A stretch of DNA of 64,000 nucleotides from Marchantia polymorpha subsp. ruderalis. Lineage: Eukaryota > Streptophyta > Marchantiopsida > Marchantiales > Marchantiaceae. Shown piece after piece: positions 39,034-50,047 of this stretch; position 1 is the first letter of the stretch, and every line of letters starts with the position of its first letter. Location of the stretch: assembly GCA_037833965.1 (NCBI GenBank), contig AP031356.1, positions 12,174,501 to 12,238,500 on the forward strand, given 5' to 3'. The translations under genes were made by a program, and so were the position numbers. The notes beneath the pieces are model-generated. The model worked only from the letters and a program-made list of their open reading frames with translations. It was not told the origin of the DNA and ran no database searches.

Positions 39034-41801
39034 ATTGAATACATTTCTCTACTCTTTTTATTTTCAAGTGATTTCCTTTTCAATATTATAATCTATTTCT
39101 AGATTTGTTATATTTCTGTTGAATTTACCATGCAGATTGGATGAAGTTGGTGGAAACATTGCTTCATTGAAGATTATGTATATTACATGTGAACCTTGAA
39201 AGATGCATCTGCATACACTTTTGACTTGTAATTTTTTACATATCATTTTTTTGATCAAGATGATGCTAGGAAAGTTAGAGTCACAATGATAAAGTGTACT
39301 AATTTGTAAGATTTTCTCAGTTCACATTGTAAATCACAAACAACATCTTGTTTATGAATACTAAATGATCTATTTGGAGTATGAAATTAAGTATGATACA
39401 CTTGGACAACAGAAACTATTACTTTATTTGACAAAGAGATATTGACGTTGAGATGTTATCATCCCATATATTGCAATTGATCTTCATGTTTTACAAAACT
39501 TCAAAAAAAATTTGTTAATCATATCATATTGACAACCTTTCTAGTGTTCATGATGATATTCGGACAATAGATGGTGCTCAAATGATGTGATTAGCAACGA
39601 GGTCAACCATGAAGACTACCTTGATATCATAAAATACATTGATTTTTAATACCAAGAGAAATATCTTATGTTTGGCTGGACCATCAATATATATGTGTCA
39701 ACCTGAAAAAGTGTTTGTGTTTCTATTGCATAATACCCTAAACTCAACCTGATTTTCATTACAAATGACCTTGTAAGCTCTTCACATCCTAAATCAAGCA
39801 GGAATTTTTAACTTAGTGGCAACTGCATTAAAAAAGTTTGACACACGTTTTCAACTTTTCATAATGTATACGGTAGGATGCAGCTTGAATGCTTTTCCAC
39901 TAATAGGTAAATTTACGATAGCATGACATATATTTATATAAATCCTTGTGATGTCTTGTGTTAGTCCGCTTGAACTGCAACTGATACCACTGACTCCCCC
40001 GCCTACAATGACCGAGAGTGAGTCAGAGTAACTTCATAGTACTTTTAGCAAGCAGTCAGTCTTGAAATCCTCTTCTATTTAGCGGGTTAGGATTTTTACT
40101 TTTTGCTATGGTGCATCTCTCATGGTGTTACTTCCAGCAATGGTTCGAGAAATTTCCTGCAAGTCCACTTTCGGCTCATGTATAGTCGATAGGAGTGCGC
40201 ATGAGCTTTCTCATAAGCTTGGGCTTATGAGAAGCTGATGATCGGGGCCATTCAGGGGATGCCTATGTCGTAATTTAGACAAGGATTCATAAAACAACTA
40301 ATGAAATCCTTCTTCATGAATGAGGGTGTGATCTCAGAACTGCAGACTGTCATCACGATACTCGGTTGAGTGCACTCACGTCAATCAGGAAGTGCAGCAA
40401 TATACGGAATAGAATTGAGTAAATGTGAATTAGCAGAGAACGAAAGTTGTGTACATGGCATTAAGAACTACTTGAAGCTGTACATGTAATAATTATGGAA
40501 CTGCTTAGGAAATCCATGGTGCTCGAACCAGTTTCTTCAATAGTCTTAGACTTTTGTCAGGCATGTGCTCCCAGCTACAGGCTTGACGTTGACGCATTTG
40601 TGGGATTGAAAACTGTAGGTTATATTCAAATGCGCAAAATATATGCTCTGATAGCTCTGATCATATGTCGTTCAATTTCTCTGTAATTCATCTTTCAAGG
40701 GAAATTGGGACCGGAGAAGTGGCTACAGATATGAATCCGTATTGATCGTCACCGTGTGAAATTACTTAGCATTGCTTCTTCTCCAACTAGTCCTGGCGTA
40801 GGATCATACATAGAGACTGCAGCTTACTCATCTGAATCATGAAATTCGATTTCACGCTTCAATCGCTCACAGTCTTCAGATCTGTTGTAAGGCAAGATGG
40901 GCAGCTGGAAGTCCACCACATGGCTTCTGTTGAAGCCTGCTCCGCATAATGAGCCGGCGGCGCCTGTAAGCGCAACTGCGCACTCCAAGAAGAACAACCC
41001 AGACGTCCATGACAAGGACGAGGACCGGAGAGAAAGATTGCGTTTGATTAGGAGAGCATGAATCACGCGATTTTAGTTCGCAATTCATTCCATGTTCATC
41101 TTTCGTCCAATTCCCTCTGCCATCACAACACTTTCCGTCACAAATGAAGGTGCGAAATTCTAATAACCTTTTATGCATCCCAAGTTAAGAGAGGACCGCG
41201 GGCAGAGAAAGACGGCAATCCCTCCAAGCTATCAGGTCTGAAACTTTCGATGTAAACTCAGCGAAACTTCGGGTTACACCATCTTTCTTCCGGAATCAAT
41301 CTCCAAGTAACGGGGCGAGGGAGTCGCAGGACGGTCGGTCGAAGCTCCGTGTCACCAGAAGATGCGTTGCTAATGCTTGCTTCGAAAGTTCTTAAAGTGT
41401 TAGCTCTCGACGGGAGCCCACGCCGCGCAGCTTGGAGACTTTCCAGTTTGTTTTTTGCATACACAGCCGCCGACCACGTGGCTCATTTGAGCCACGTAGC
41501 GCAAGATGAGTTAGACACTGGAGTTCTAACTCCAGTGTCGTTGGACCCAGATTAGTTCTCTTCGGTTATATTCTAAAATCTGTAACATCCTAGAAGACAT
41601 GTCAGTGCGACTACCAGATGTGAAGATGCTCACTACTGCTCGCTTGATGACTCTAAAGCGGCTACGAAACAAAATTGGGACCGCAAATGGTACCCACATT
41701 TGGGGCATTAGACCGCATTTTGATTTCACATATAAGGGTTACAATGGTCACAATATACCTCAGATTGTCGACCCGCACGAGAGGTATCGCCAGTTCACAC
41801 G
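39034..41801. other. Unit 2 intergenic DNA upstream of LBD copy 2
   Basis: This is collinear with 29.87-34.74 kb of unit 1 but lacks both LINE fragments and about 0.8 kb equivalent to 31.85-32.64 kb. It contains the palindrome at 41474-41499 (G-box CACGTG in its left arm) and a second palindrome at 41514-41539. No gene is called. Confidence 0.5.
41514..41539. repeat. Newly formed 12-bp-arm palindrome
   Basis: The arms GACACTGGAGTT and AACTCCAGTGTC flank CT. Unit 1 has only the right arm (TTAGAACTCCAGTGTC near 34441), so about 13 bases were added in unit 2 as a reversed copy of adjacent sequence. Confidence 0.85.
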
Positions 41802-42037
41802 ATGTCCCACTCTCGCGGAGAGAGCTCTTCGAGCTCGCCTTGTGCAGCATGTAAATTTCGACGACGGAAGTAAATGGTAAATAGTAAATAGATCAAGCCC
41901 GTGGGACCCAAAGGGTCAAAAGGCTAAAAAACACAACACAAACAATCCAACTCCAAACTAGGAGAGAACCAAAAGAACCCTCTAGCTAGTGTCCAAAGCA
42001 CTAGAACGGTAACTAATAATATCTCTAATGTAACAAC

Positions 42038-45000
42038 CTAAATCATAAGGCTCGAGTTGAAGCAGAAAAAATTCTGGACATCAACTTTATGCGCCACTCG
42101 AATCTCTATATATCTAGTACAAGTAATAAACACATGCTCTTCATCCTCAACATTTCTCCCATCACATAGCCTACAAATCCGTTCACTCCTATCAATATTC
42201 AACCGAAGTCCTTCCTCAATTCCAAGCCTATGAGATCCTGTTCTATGCCTGGCAATAATATGACGTAAAGATGAAGCAATCTCTGCAACAAGGTACCCTT
42301 GCTCACAATAAATAAGCATAGGATTCACATGAAGTTGATAAAACTGCATTTTAGTGCCTCCTCTCTTCCAAATGATGTTGAGAAACTCCTCCTTAATACG
42401 CTCGCGAAGGGCCATAGGTTGCAGATCCCAATCCAATTCCGTCACATTCCACCTCAAAGACCAAGTCATCACATTTGCAAACCATCCCTTGGAACGTGTG
42501 GCACGCAAAGCATGAAGAGGAAGTTGAGAAGCATCAAGAGATCTCACCCTTCTAATATAAGTGATGGTCAAGTAGAGAGCTTCAGCCTCAAGAGGTAGAC
42601 AACTGGTTTCCGCAAGAAGAATAGCATAAGGAGTTTGGTTCCTTACACCTAACTATTCTTGTAAGAAGATCTTTTGCACCCTCTCCACACGCTCCCAACT
42701 TGTCTTCTTACTGCCAGGACCCCACACTTGTGTCCCATATAGAACCACCGGCAACACTTAACTCCTAAATAAAAATTTCCTAAGACTCCAAGATACTAGA
42801 TGAGCTCTTCTACATCGATTTTACAATGAATATAGAGCTTTGTAACCAGCTTCTACTCTCTTTTGTACACAAAGTGCCCAACTATAATTCTGAGAAAAAT
42901 CAATGCCTAAATATTTGTAACTCTTCACTTGTTCCAATTCTGGTCCCTTGTAAAAGAGAGAGAACTTGGATCTAGTGCCCACAAGAATGATCTTTGATTT
43001 TTCCAGATTGACCTCCATCTGATTTCGAGTACAAAAGCTAGCCAAAGTATCAAGGTGTTTCTGTAAACTAATTGCATCACGTGCTAGTAATATGATATCA
43101 TCTGCATACAAAAGAGCTTTGATCACAAAGTCTCCAAGTTTAACTCCTTCACTCTCACAATCATCCAACCACCTTTCTATATCATCTATGAATATTCCGA
43201 ATAGAGTAGGAGAGAGAGGACAACCTTGAATAACTCCAATGGTGCTCGAGATTTCTTGAGGCTGAGAGGCATCAATCTTAGCTCGAACTGAAGTGTATAA
43301 AGTGGCCACAGCTCCGAGTAGATTAGCCTATACTCCAATGTCTTGTAGTCTTTCCCATAAAAGCTTTCGAGGAACAGTATCAAAAGCTTTCTTCAAATCG
43401 ATGAAGGCACAAAATAAAGCTTTCCCATTGCCCTTGGATTTCTCCCATAAAACACGTAAGGCCAAAATATGGTCAATAGTGTTGTATGTAGGACGAAAAC
43501 CGGCTTGAGCCTTTGCTCTCTTCTGAAAATCCTCTGTCCATGTGCTCAACTTCGATTCTACCAACTTCCCAAACAACTTGGCAAAAACACTACCAACCAT
43601 GATGGTGCGATAGTTTGTCACCACGTCCTTCCTTCCTGATTTATGAATAGAAACAATCTTCCGCATGGACCAAGTTGATGGAAAACCATGAACCATAGCA
43701 TCTTCCAAAAGCTTAGTGAGAACCGGTCCAATACAATCTCCTCCCCACTTGATAAGTTCAATGGACAAGCCATCTAAATCCTCACATTTGCCATTTGCTA
43801 ATTTTCGGAGAATAGTCATCACCTCTCCTTCCAAAAATAATCCAGGTGTTGCTTCGCAATATGGCATAGATGTGGCTTCTGGAAAGAAATAGAGCTTTTC
43901 GGCAAAAGCTACCAAAGACTCGGAATCAAGAGAAGGTTTTGACGATGGTGTAGCTAATCGTCTCCAAAAGGACTTGGGATACTTCATCAGGTCCTTTGTC
44001 AAGGATTCTTGCTTTCGTCTTAAGAAAGCTCGTTTCTTAGACTTCACCAAGTCTTTGTATATCCTTGTCAAAAGAAGCCGACTTTGAATATCCAAAGACC
44101 TATCAACAGACCTTGCCCTTGCTAGCTTGCATTCGGAGTCAAACCATCCATTGCAAGGTAGCCCCTTAGCAATCCTAGTACTATGCCTCAAAAAGAACTT
44201 CGATGCAGAAGTTTTGAGCAATTCTATGAGCTGTAAACTAGTGGTATGCGAATCTGGAGTCCATATGGTGTGAGTCAAAAGATCTTGTAGATGTTCTGCA
44301 TAAAGGTCTCTTTTACAAGGATCTAAGCGAAACTTGGGAGAAGCTAAAAGAGATTGGCAAGGTGAAGTAGAGATTGATTTTGACATTGAAAGTGTGAACA
44401 AAAGAGGTGCATGATCTGATTCAGGTTGAGGATCCAGAACATCAAAATTGGAGATCAGAGAGGTACTAACCAAGGAAGACAAGAGAAAATCTATTGTGCT
44501 AGCACCGGTAGGGGAAAAACAAGTATTGGACTGAGAGTTGGGAAAGCGAGAGGTTCCATTGAGAACCTTCAAGTTACAAGTGGCTCCAAATGTCAAAAAG
44601 TGCTCTATCAAAGAGTTTGTGGAAGGATCAAAAGAGGTTCTAGACCACAAACTATCGTAAATTTCTTCAAACATAGAAGAAGCCAAGGGATTACTAAATT
44701 GAGTAAATTGAGCACAACGTATAAGAGCATTGAAATCTCCAGCAAGAAAGACATCCCCTTTACTTTGGAATCTAAGAACATCTTCAATAAGCCGATGGAA
44801 TGGTTCACTTTGGTTGCAAAAGCGTGTTGAGTAGATACCCATGGACAATGGTGCAAAATAACAAATTGCCAAATAGCAATAAGATCCTCCAACCACCCCG
44901 AGACGTAGCAAATGATACTGTCCACCAACATCTTGAACTTTTAGATGTATGAGAGGTAGAAGATGAGACCTGATGAAAGTAGCAATACCTCCTTGACCCC

Positions 45001-45202
45001 TTCCCGCATGTTGTCTTCTCTGGTTCCATGTCGACCTCACCAAGGTAAACCCTTCCAACTTAGCAATAGTATTGCTTTCATGTTCCCAAGTCTCCACAAT
45101 GTTGATGACGTCAGCCATCTTCCAAATCGGAGCAGCACTCACATACTTTGTTGTTGAAAGTCCTCGGATATTCCACACCAACACCCTTATCTTTTCGGAT
45201 TG
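42038..45202 (-). pseudogene. LINE ORF2 (AP-endonuclease, reverse transcriptase, zinc motif), degraded
   Basis: The N-terminal part is an APE-type endonuclease: WNIRGL at the start, GGIATFIRSHL, AGDFNALI, and SDHAPLLFTL near its end. The RT follows, with YADD codons at 43097-43108, and then the CRLC...EEHVF zinc region. There is no ATG between the upstream stop (45203-45205) and the WNIRGL codons. In-frame stops are at 43328-43330, 42821-42823, 42758-42760 and 42653-42655; a small deletion near 42065 changes the C terminus. Copy 1 (15863-18188) is intact at the four stop positions, so these are lesions of this copy. Confidence 0.9.
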
Positions 45203-45226
45203 CTATGTTGACGACACCCTCCTCCT

Positions 45227-45933
45227 CTAGGTAACGATTGCTCTTCCATCGTGTAAATAAGCAACAAAACCCGATTCTTGAGCCTCTTTTACCTTCGCAA
45301 GCTCCTTTCTCCTAACTTCCACTTGTAGAGGAGTCAGATCAGGATCCAACCGTATTCTACGTCCCTTTAACATAGCCTTATTAGCCAAGGCAACATCACG
45401 TTGAGTTTGATTGACAAACTTCACTATAATACCACGAGGTTGAGCTCCCTTGTTTCCAATACGAAAAGCTTGAGCCAATTCCGCATTGGAAACCTGAAGT
45501 GTTTCATCCAAAAACTTGGTGACAACACTCTTGACATCTTCATTCTCTATTTCAGGTAAACTTGAAATTCTCACATTCTTCTTACGTGCAAGCTGGTTGG
45601 ACTTTTCAATCTCTTGTTCTTGACAAAAAGATATTTGAGCAGCCTTTGTAGCTTCAGCGTAGGATTTGATCTTCAAATCTAAGCTTTCCCACCTCATGCA
45701 ATCTACGACTATCCGCACTTGTCATCTGAGAGCATGCTTTCCCTTGGATGTCATCCACAGATTTAGATACATCCCACATCACAGACACAGTTCTTCTGTG
45801 ATCCCTTCAACTCTCGAATTTGATTATGTGCGAGAGTTAAAGCAGCCTGTTGCATCTTGAATTCATGTCAAAGTTCCTTCAATTCTTCGAAAATTGTTTG
45901 CAGAAGCTGAAAAATATCGTCTTGAGAAGCCAT
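45227..45933 (-). pseudogene. LINE ORF1 (nucleic-acid-binding protein), damaged N-terminal part
   Basis: The open C-terminal part (45227-45718) resembles LINE ORF1 proteins. It has a VRISSLPEIENEDVKSVVTK segment, then RPRG/QPRGIIVKF-type and KGRRIRLDPDLTP segments, the RRM-like and C-terminal RNA-binding layout. A likely start codon (ATG, complement of 45931-45933, MASQDD) lies upstream in another frame with stops between, so the N-terminal coiled-coil part is frameshifted. The stop at 45227 lies about 20 bases before the ORF2 frame opens. In LINEs this protein coats the element RNA. Confidence 0.7.
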
Positions 45934-45957
45934 ATCGTATCAACTTCCGTATCAACC

Positions 45958-48233
45958 GAAACACTCTAAATTCTAGGTCGAAACACCAAAAAATATCGTA
46001 ACTTCTCACTCAAGCGTCCATGCACCTTCAAACTTGATGAGCTTCTGCCTAATATCAATCCCCAAGTCCTCAAAAATTTTCAACCTCAGATCATGCTTCG
46101 TCAAAAAGAAAAAAACGTCTGAACATTTTTGTGACCACCTTAACACTTGAGATAAAAAGTCGAAACTCAAAATGGGCTGTAACTTCTGAATCAAGCGTCC
46201 GTTCACCTTCAAACTTTTTTTGCTACTGCCGAATATTGATCTCCAAGTCCCCAAAAATTTTCAGCCTCAAATCATGCTTCGTCAAAAAGATAAAAATGTC
46301 TGAACATTTTTGTGACCCCCGGAACACTCGAAACAAAAAGTCGAAACTCCAAATGGGCTGTAACTTCTGACTCAAGCGTCCGTTCACCTTCAAACGTTTT
46401 ATACTACTGCCGAATATTGATCTCCAAGTCTCCAAAACTTTTCAGGCTCAGATCATACTTCATCAAAAAGATAAAAATGTCTGAACATTTTTGTGACCAC
46501 AATTAACACTCTTCGCAGAAGAAATTCGTGAACTTCGGCGTCTCAACTAAAAAATGCGTGAAATTTCGTAGGCTGGAGCGCGCTACCCAACTCCACGCCC
46601 CTGCAAAATTTCAGCTTCCGTGGACACTCAAGCGCGAAGAAACTATCTCTGCAAGAAACGATCTCGACCCCAACACTCGAAAACTCCAACTCGAAACTTG
46701 AGAAATCCGTGAACTTCAGCGTCCCAACTCCAAAATGCGTGAAATTTTGCAGGCTGGAGCACGCTACCCAACATCACGCCCCTGCAAATTTTCAGCTTCC
46801 GTGGACACTCAGACGCGAAGAAACCATCTCTGCAAGAAACAATCTCGACCCCAACACTCGAAAACTCCAACTCGAAACTTGAGAAATCCGTGAACTTCAG
46901 CATCCAACTCTAAAATGCGTGAAATTTTGCAGGCTGGAGCGCGCTACCTAACTCCATGCCCCTGCAAATTTTCAGCTTCCGTGGACACTCAGACGCGAAG
47001 AAACAATCTCTGCAAGAAACAATCTCGACCCCAACACTCGAAAATTCCAACTCGAAACTTGAGAAATCCGTGAACTTCAGCACCCAACTCCAAAATGCGT
47101 GAAATTTTGCAGGCTGGAGCGCGCTACCCAACCACACGCCTCTGCAAATTTTCAGCTTCCGTGGACACTCAGACGCGAAGAAACGATCTCTGCAAGAAAC
47201 GATCTCGACCCCAACACTCGAAAACTCCAACTCGAAACTTGAGAAATCCGTGAACTTCGGCGTCCCAACTCCAAAATGAGTGAAATTTTGCAGGCTGGAG
47301 CGCGCTACCCAACTCCACGCCCTTGCAAATTTTCAGCTTCCGTGGACACTCAAACGCGAAGAAACAATCTCTGCAAGAAACGATCTCAATCCCAATACTC
47401 GAAAACTCCAACTCGAAACTTGAGAAATCCGTGAACTTCGGCGTCCCAACTCCAAAATGCGTGAAATTTTGCAGGCTAGAGCGCGCTACCCAACATCACG
47501 TCCCTGCAAATTTTCAGCTTCCGTTGACACTCAGACGCGAAGAAGCAATCTCTGCAAGAAACGATCTCGACCCAACACTCGAAAACTCCAACTCGAAACT
47601 TGAGAAATCCGTGAACTTCCGCGTCTCAACTCCAAAATGCGTGAAATTTTGCAGGCTGGAGCGTGCTACCCAACTTCACGCCCCTGCAAATTTTCAGCTT
47701 CCGTGGACACTCAGAGGCGAAGAAACGATCTCTGCAAGAAACGATCTCGACCTCAACACTCGAAAACTCCAACTCGAAACTTGAGAAATCCGTGAACTTC
47801 GGCGTCCCAACTCCAAAATGCGTGAAATTTTGCAGGCTAGAGCGCGCTACCCAACATCACGCCCCTGCAAATTTTCAGCTTCCGTGGACACTCAGACGCG
47901 AAGAAACCATCTCTGCAAGAAACGATCTTGACCCCAACACTCAAAAACTCCAACTCGAAACTTGAGAAATCCGTGAACTTCGGCGTCCCAACTTCAAAAT
48001 GCGTGAAATTTTGCAGGCTGGAGCGTGCTACCCAATTTCACGCCCCTGCAAATTTTCAGCTTCCGTGGACACTCAGACGCGAAGAAACGATCTCTGTAAG
48101 AAACGATCTCGACCCCAACACTCGAAAACTCCAACTCGAAACTTGAGAAATCCGTGAACTTCGGCGTCCCAACTCCAAAATGCGTGAAATTTTGCAGGCT
48201 GGAGCGCGCTACCCAACTCCACGCCCCTGCAAA
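45958..48233 (-). repeat. Tandem array of 180-181-bp monomers (A and B subfamilies), LINE 5' region
   Basis: Subfamily A (about 45958-46508) has CAAGCGTCC at 46011, 46192 and 46373, a period of 181. Subfamily B (about 46509-48233) has GGCTGGAG/GGCTAGAG at 46571, 46752, 46932, 47112, 47293, 47474, 47654, 47835, 48016 and 48197, a period of 180-181. B copies are over 90 percent alike and CpG-rich. A and B share the period and short blocks (CACTCGAAA, TTTTCAGC), so they may descend from one unit. Because 181 is not a multiple of 3, the open frames here (up to 153 codons) are repeat artefacts. The last monomer is cut after CTGCAAA, where LBD sequence resumes. Confidence 0.93.
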
Positions 48234-48557
48234 TGCATGGCCAAGTGCATATTCGCACCGTACTTTCCTGCAGATCAGCCTTTGAGGTTTTTGTATGTGC
48301 ATAAAATGTACGGGGCCAGCAATGTCACCAAGCTATTGCACGCCTTGCCAGAATCGAGCCGAGCAGATGCGGTGGCTTCGTTGGTCTACGAGGCCGAGGC
48401 GAGAGTGAAGTACAGTATTCGGGTTACAGATGTTATCGCGCCGTCCGGTGCACAAGAGAAGAGTTACGGAACGAGAGAAACAAGTAAACTATTTCGAGGA
48501 GAAGAAGCGCGAGAGACTGACTCAGGGCCAAGTGGTCCCCCAATCCCTCATCAGTAG

Positions 48558-49852
48558 TTAATATCTTCGTTAGTAATCTAGTTGCAAGGATGGTTACAGC
48601 ATGCCAAGGATTTCGTTTCCTGACATGTTTTGTGTGTAATAAGTCAAACCGTAGTCAATACCACGTTGCAGACTACAGTGGATCTCAGAAATATAGTCTG
48701 TAGCCCTGTAAGTAAATGCCTTTGCATCGCAGTAACCCGCGAGGCCTCCCGCCACCTTCGTGGCAAGCGCAACCCTGAGTTCACTCATGAGGGAAGAGTA
48801 ATTTTGCAAGATGGGGTGCTTCTAGAATGTACAACCTTTGGCTGCGCCAAGATTTTGGGAATAAATGTCTTATTGTAATTTTTGGAATAAATTTAAATAA
48901 ATTTTGCGAATTCTGGCACCAACTCGGGCCGAGTGGTCTGACTATCACAAGATTACTCAACGGCCACATAACAGTTCTTGACTTAGTCTTCACCACCGTT
49001 ATCAGAGCTCTTCTCACAGTTCTAGTGAGCAATCTCAATCTCACCGCTCTCATGTCGCAGCTCTGAAAATTGGCCCTGACTTCAACATGTTGGAATACTG
49101 ACTCAGTCAAGCGCCGGATGGGCAGTATTGCATTCGTGAGTTACATGCCGTCGAGATCCAACGTGTGAAAAGCATCACGTTTTGAGTCTCATGTGAATTG
49201 GACTGAGCACAAGCTTTCCACTACAAGTAAGTACATAGCACCAACGTGAAGAACCAATGGAGACGTGGGAGGAGTAGACTGAATCGGGAGACTAAGTATA
49301 GCAAGAGTTTCACCTCCAGTTTGTATAGCGTCAGACTTTGAGAGTTTAGTGAGTCAAGTGAAAAAATCGTCCGTATTCACACAGATAATTTGCTCCAATT
49401 TATTTCGAACTTGTGAAGGAGGTTGCAAATGCTATTCGAGGCCGAGGTATTTGGACCTTTTCTGGAGTCAGAAATTCCATAGGCCAGAATACGGCCTGTG
49501 AAGACTTTGGAAATTCATCTGCCAACTTTATCTGCTATGGAGGACCACGTTGGGTTCGGCACGTAGGTACGTATCGATATGCCAGCGCCTTGAAAGCCTT
49601 GACAGCGTTGGATGAAATACATGCATAAACCTTCATTTCGATTCATTGAACCTTGAGCAATTCTGTAAACTTCTATAAAACTATCAAATTTGAGCCGTGA
49701 AAGTATTCCTGATCTTGCCTGAATTATCATGTCCACTGTGTGTGGTTTCATAGCGAGAAACATCATTATTAAAACATTATTTCATTTGTACACATCAAGC
49801 TACTTATATATCTATCCAGATACAAATTGAATATTATCTTGAATGGAATGGT
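48558..49852. other. LBD copy 2 3' flank and unmatched DNA
   Basis: Homology to unit 1 ends at CGTGGCA (48764). The rest has no counterpart. A 71-codon frame at 49413-49628 has no recognisable domain. Nothing else is seen. Confidence 0.45.
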
Positions 49853-50047
49853 GAATAGAACAAGCATGTGAGACCCAAAGTGTCAAAATGTTAAAAAACA
49901 CAATACAAACAATCCAACGCCAACCTAGGAGAGAGCCAAAAGAACCACTAGTTAGTGCCCAAAACACTAGAACGATAACTAATAACATCCCTAATGTAAC
50001 AACCTAAAGCATAAGGCTCAAATTGAAACAAAGAATAAAAATTCTCA
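49853..50047 (-). mobile_element. Diverged LINE 3'-end remnant
   Basis: It begins with a degenerate tail (ATGGTGAATAGAACAAGC) and follows the LINE 3' UTR and last codons (AACACAATACAAACAATCCAAC, TAGTGCCCAAAACACTAGAACG) with scattered substitutions, fading out after about 195 bp. It is older than the copies at 15.7, 30.0 and 41.9 kb. Confidence 0.85.

Larger units (their letters stand above)
41871..48233 (-). mobile_element. Long LINE with tandem-monomer 5' region, inserted in LBD copy 2
   Basis: On the minus strand the order is: about 9.5 B monomers and 3 A monomers (48233 to 45958), an ORF1 region (45933 to 45227), ORF2 with endonuclease, reverse transcriptase and zinc motif (about 45202 to 42038), then a 3' tail whose plus-strand reading is TAAATGGTAAATAGTAAATAG. 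The left border is the exact end of the first LBD part and the right border the exact start of the second part, so the whole 6,363 bp behaves as one insertion. The 5' end stops within a monomer. ORF1 and ORF2 have acquired stops and frameshifts, so the copy is no longer autonomous. LINE clade assignment would need a tree. Confidence 0.88.
41802..48557 (+). pseudogene. LBD (LOB-domain) transcription factor, copy 2, split by a LINE
   Basis: The gene is in two parts: 41802-41870 (ATG, a Ser-rich leader, then the Cys motif up to RRRK) and 48234-48557. In unit 1 the two ends are contiguous (GGAAG then TGCATGG), so the 6.36-kb insertion sits inside the zinc motif between codons and adds no target duplication. 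Excluding the insertion, ATG and LOB domain are in frame. The GAS block has canonical residues (GASNVTKLL, YEAEARVK) where copy 1 has drifted, so this copy was probably the constrained one before the insertion. Downstream of ARVK the sequence is rearranged relative to copy 1: the coiled-coil region is lost and the frame ends at 48557. It is certainly non-functional now. Confidence 0.85.

Noticed and set aside
45931-48233. Independent centromere-like satellite array
   Set aside because: The period is satellite-like, but the array is short, lies between ORF1 and the exact insertion border, and is absent from the duplicate. A LINE 5' region explains it better, though this should be tested genome-wide.
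46643-48302. Repetitive 80-153-codon frames that look like a tandem-repeat protein
   Set aside because: They follow the 181-bp DNA repeat. The period is not a multiple of three, so the frame changes at each unit and open frames occur on both strands. This is a DNA repeat, not a protein.
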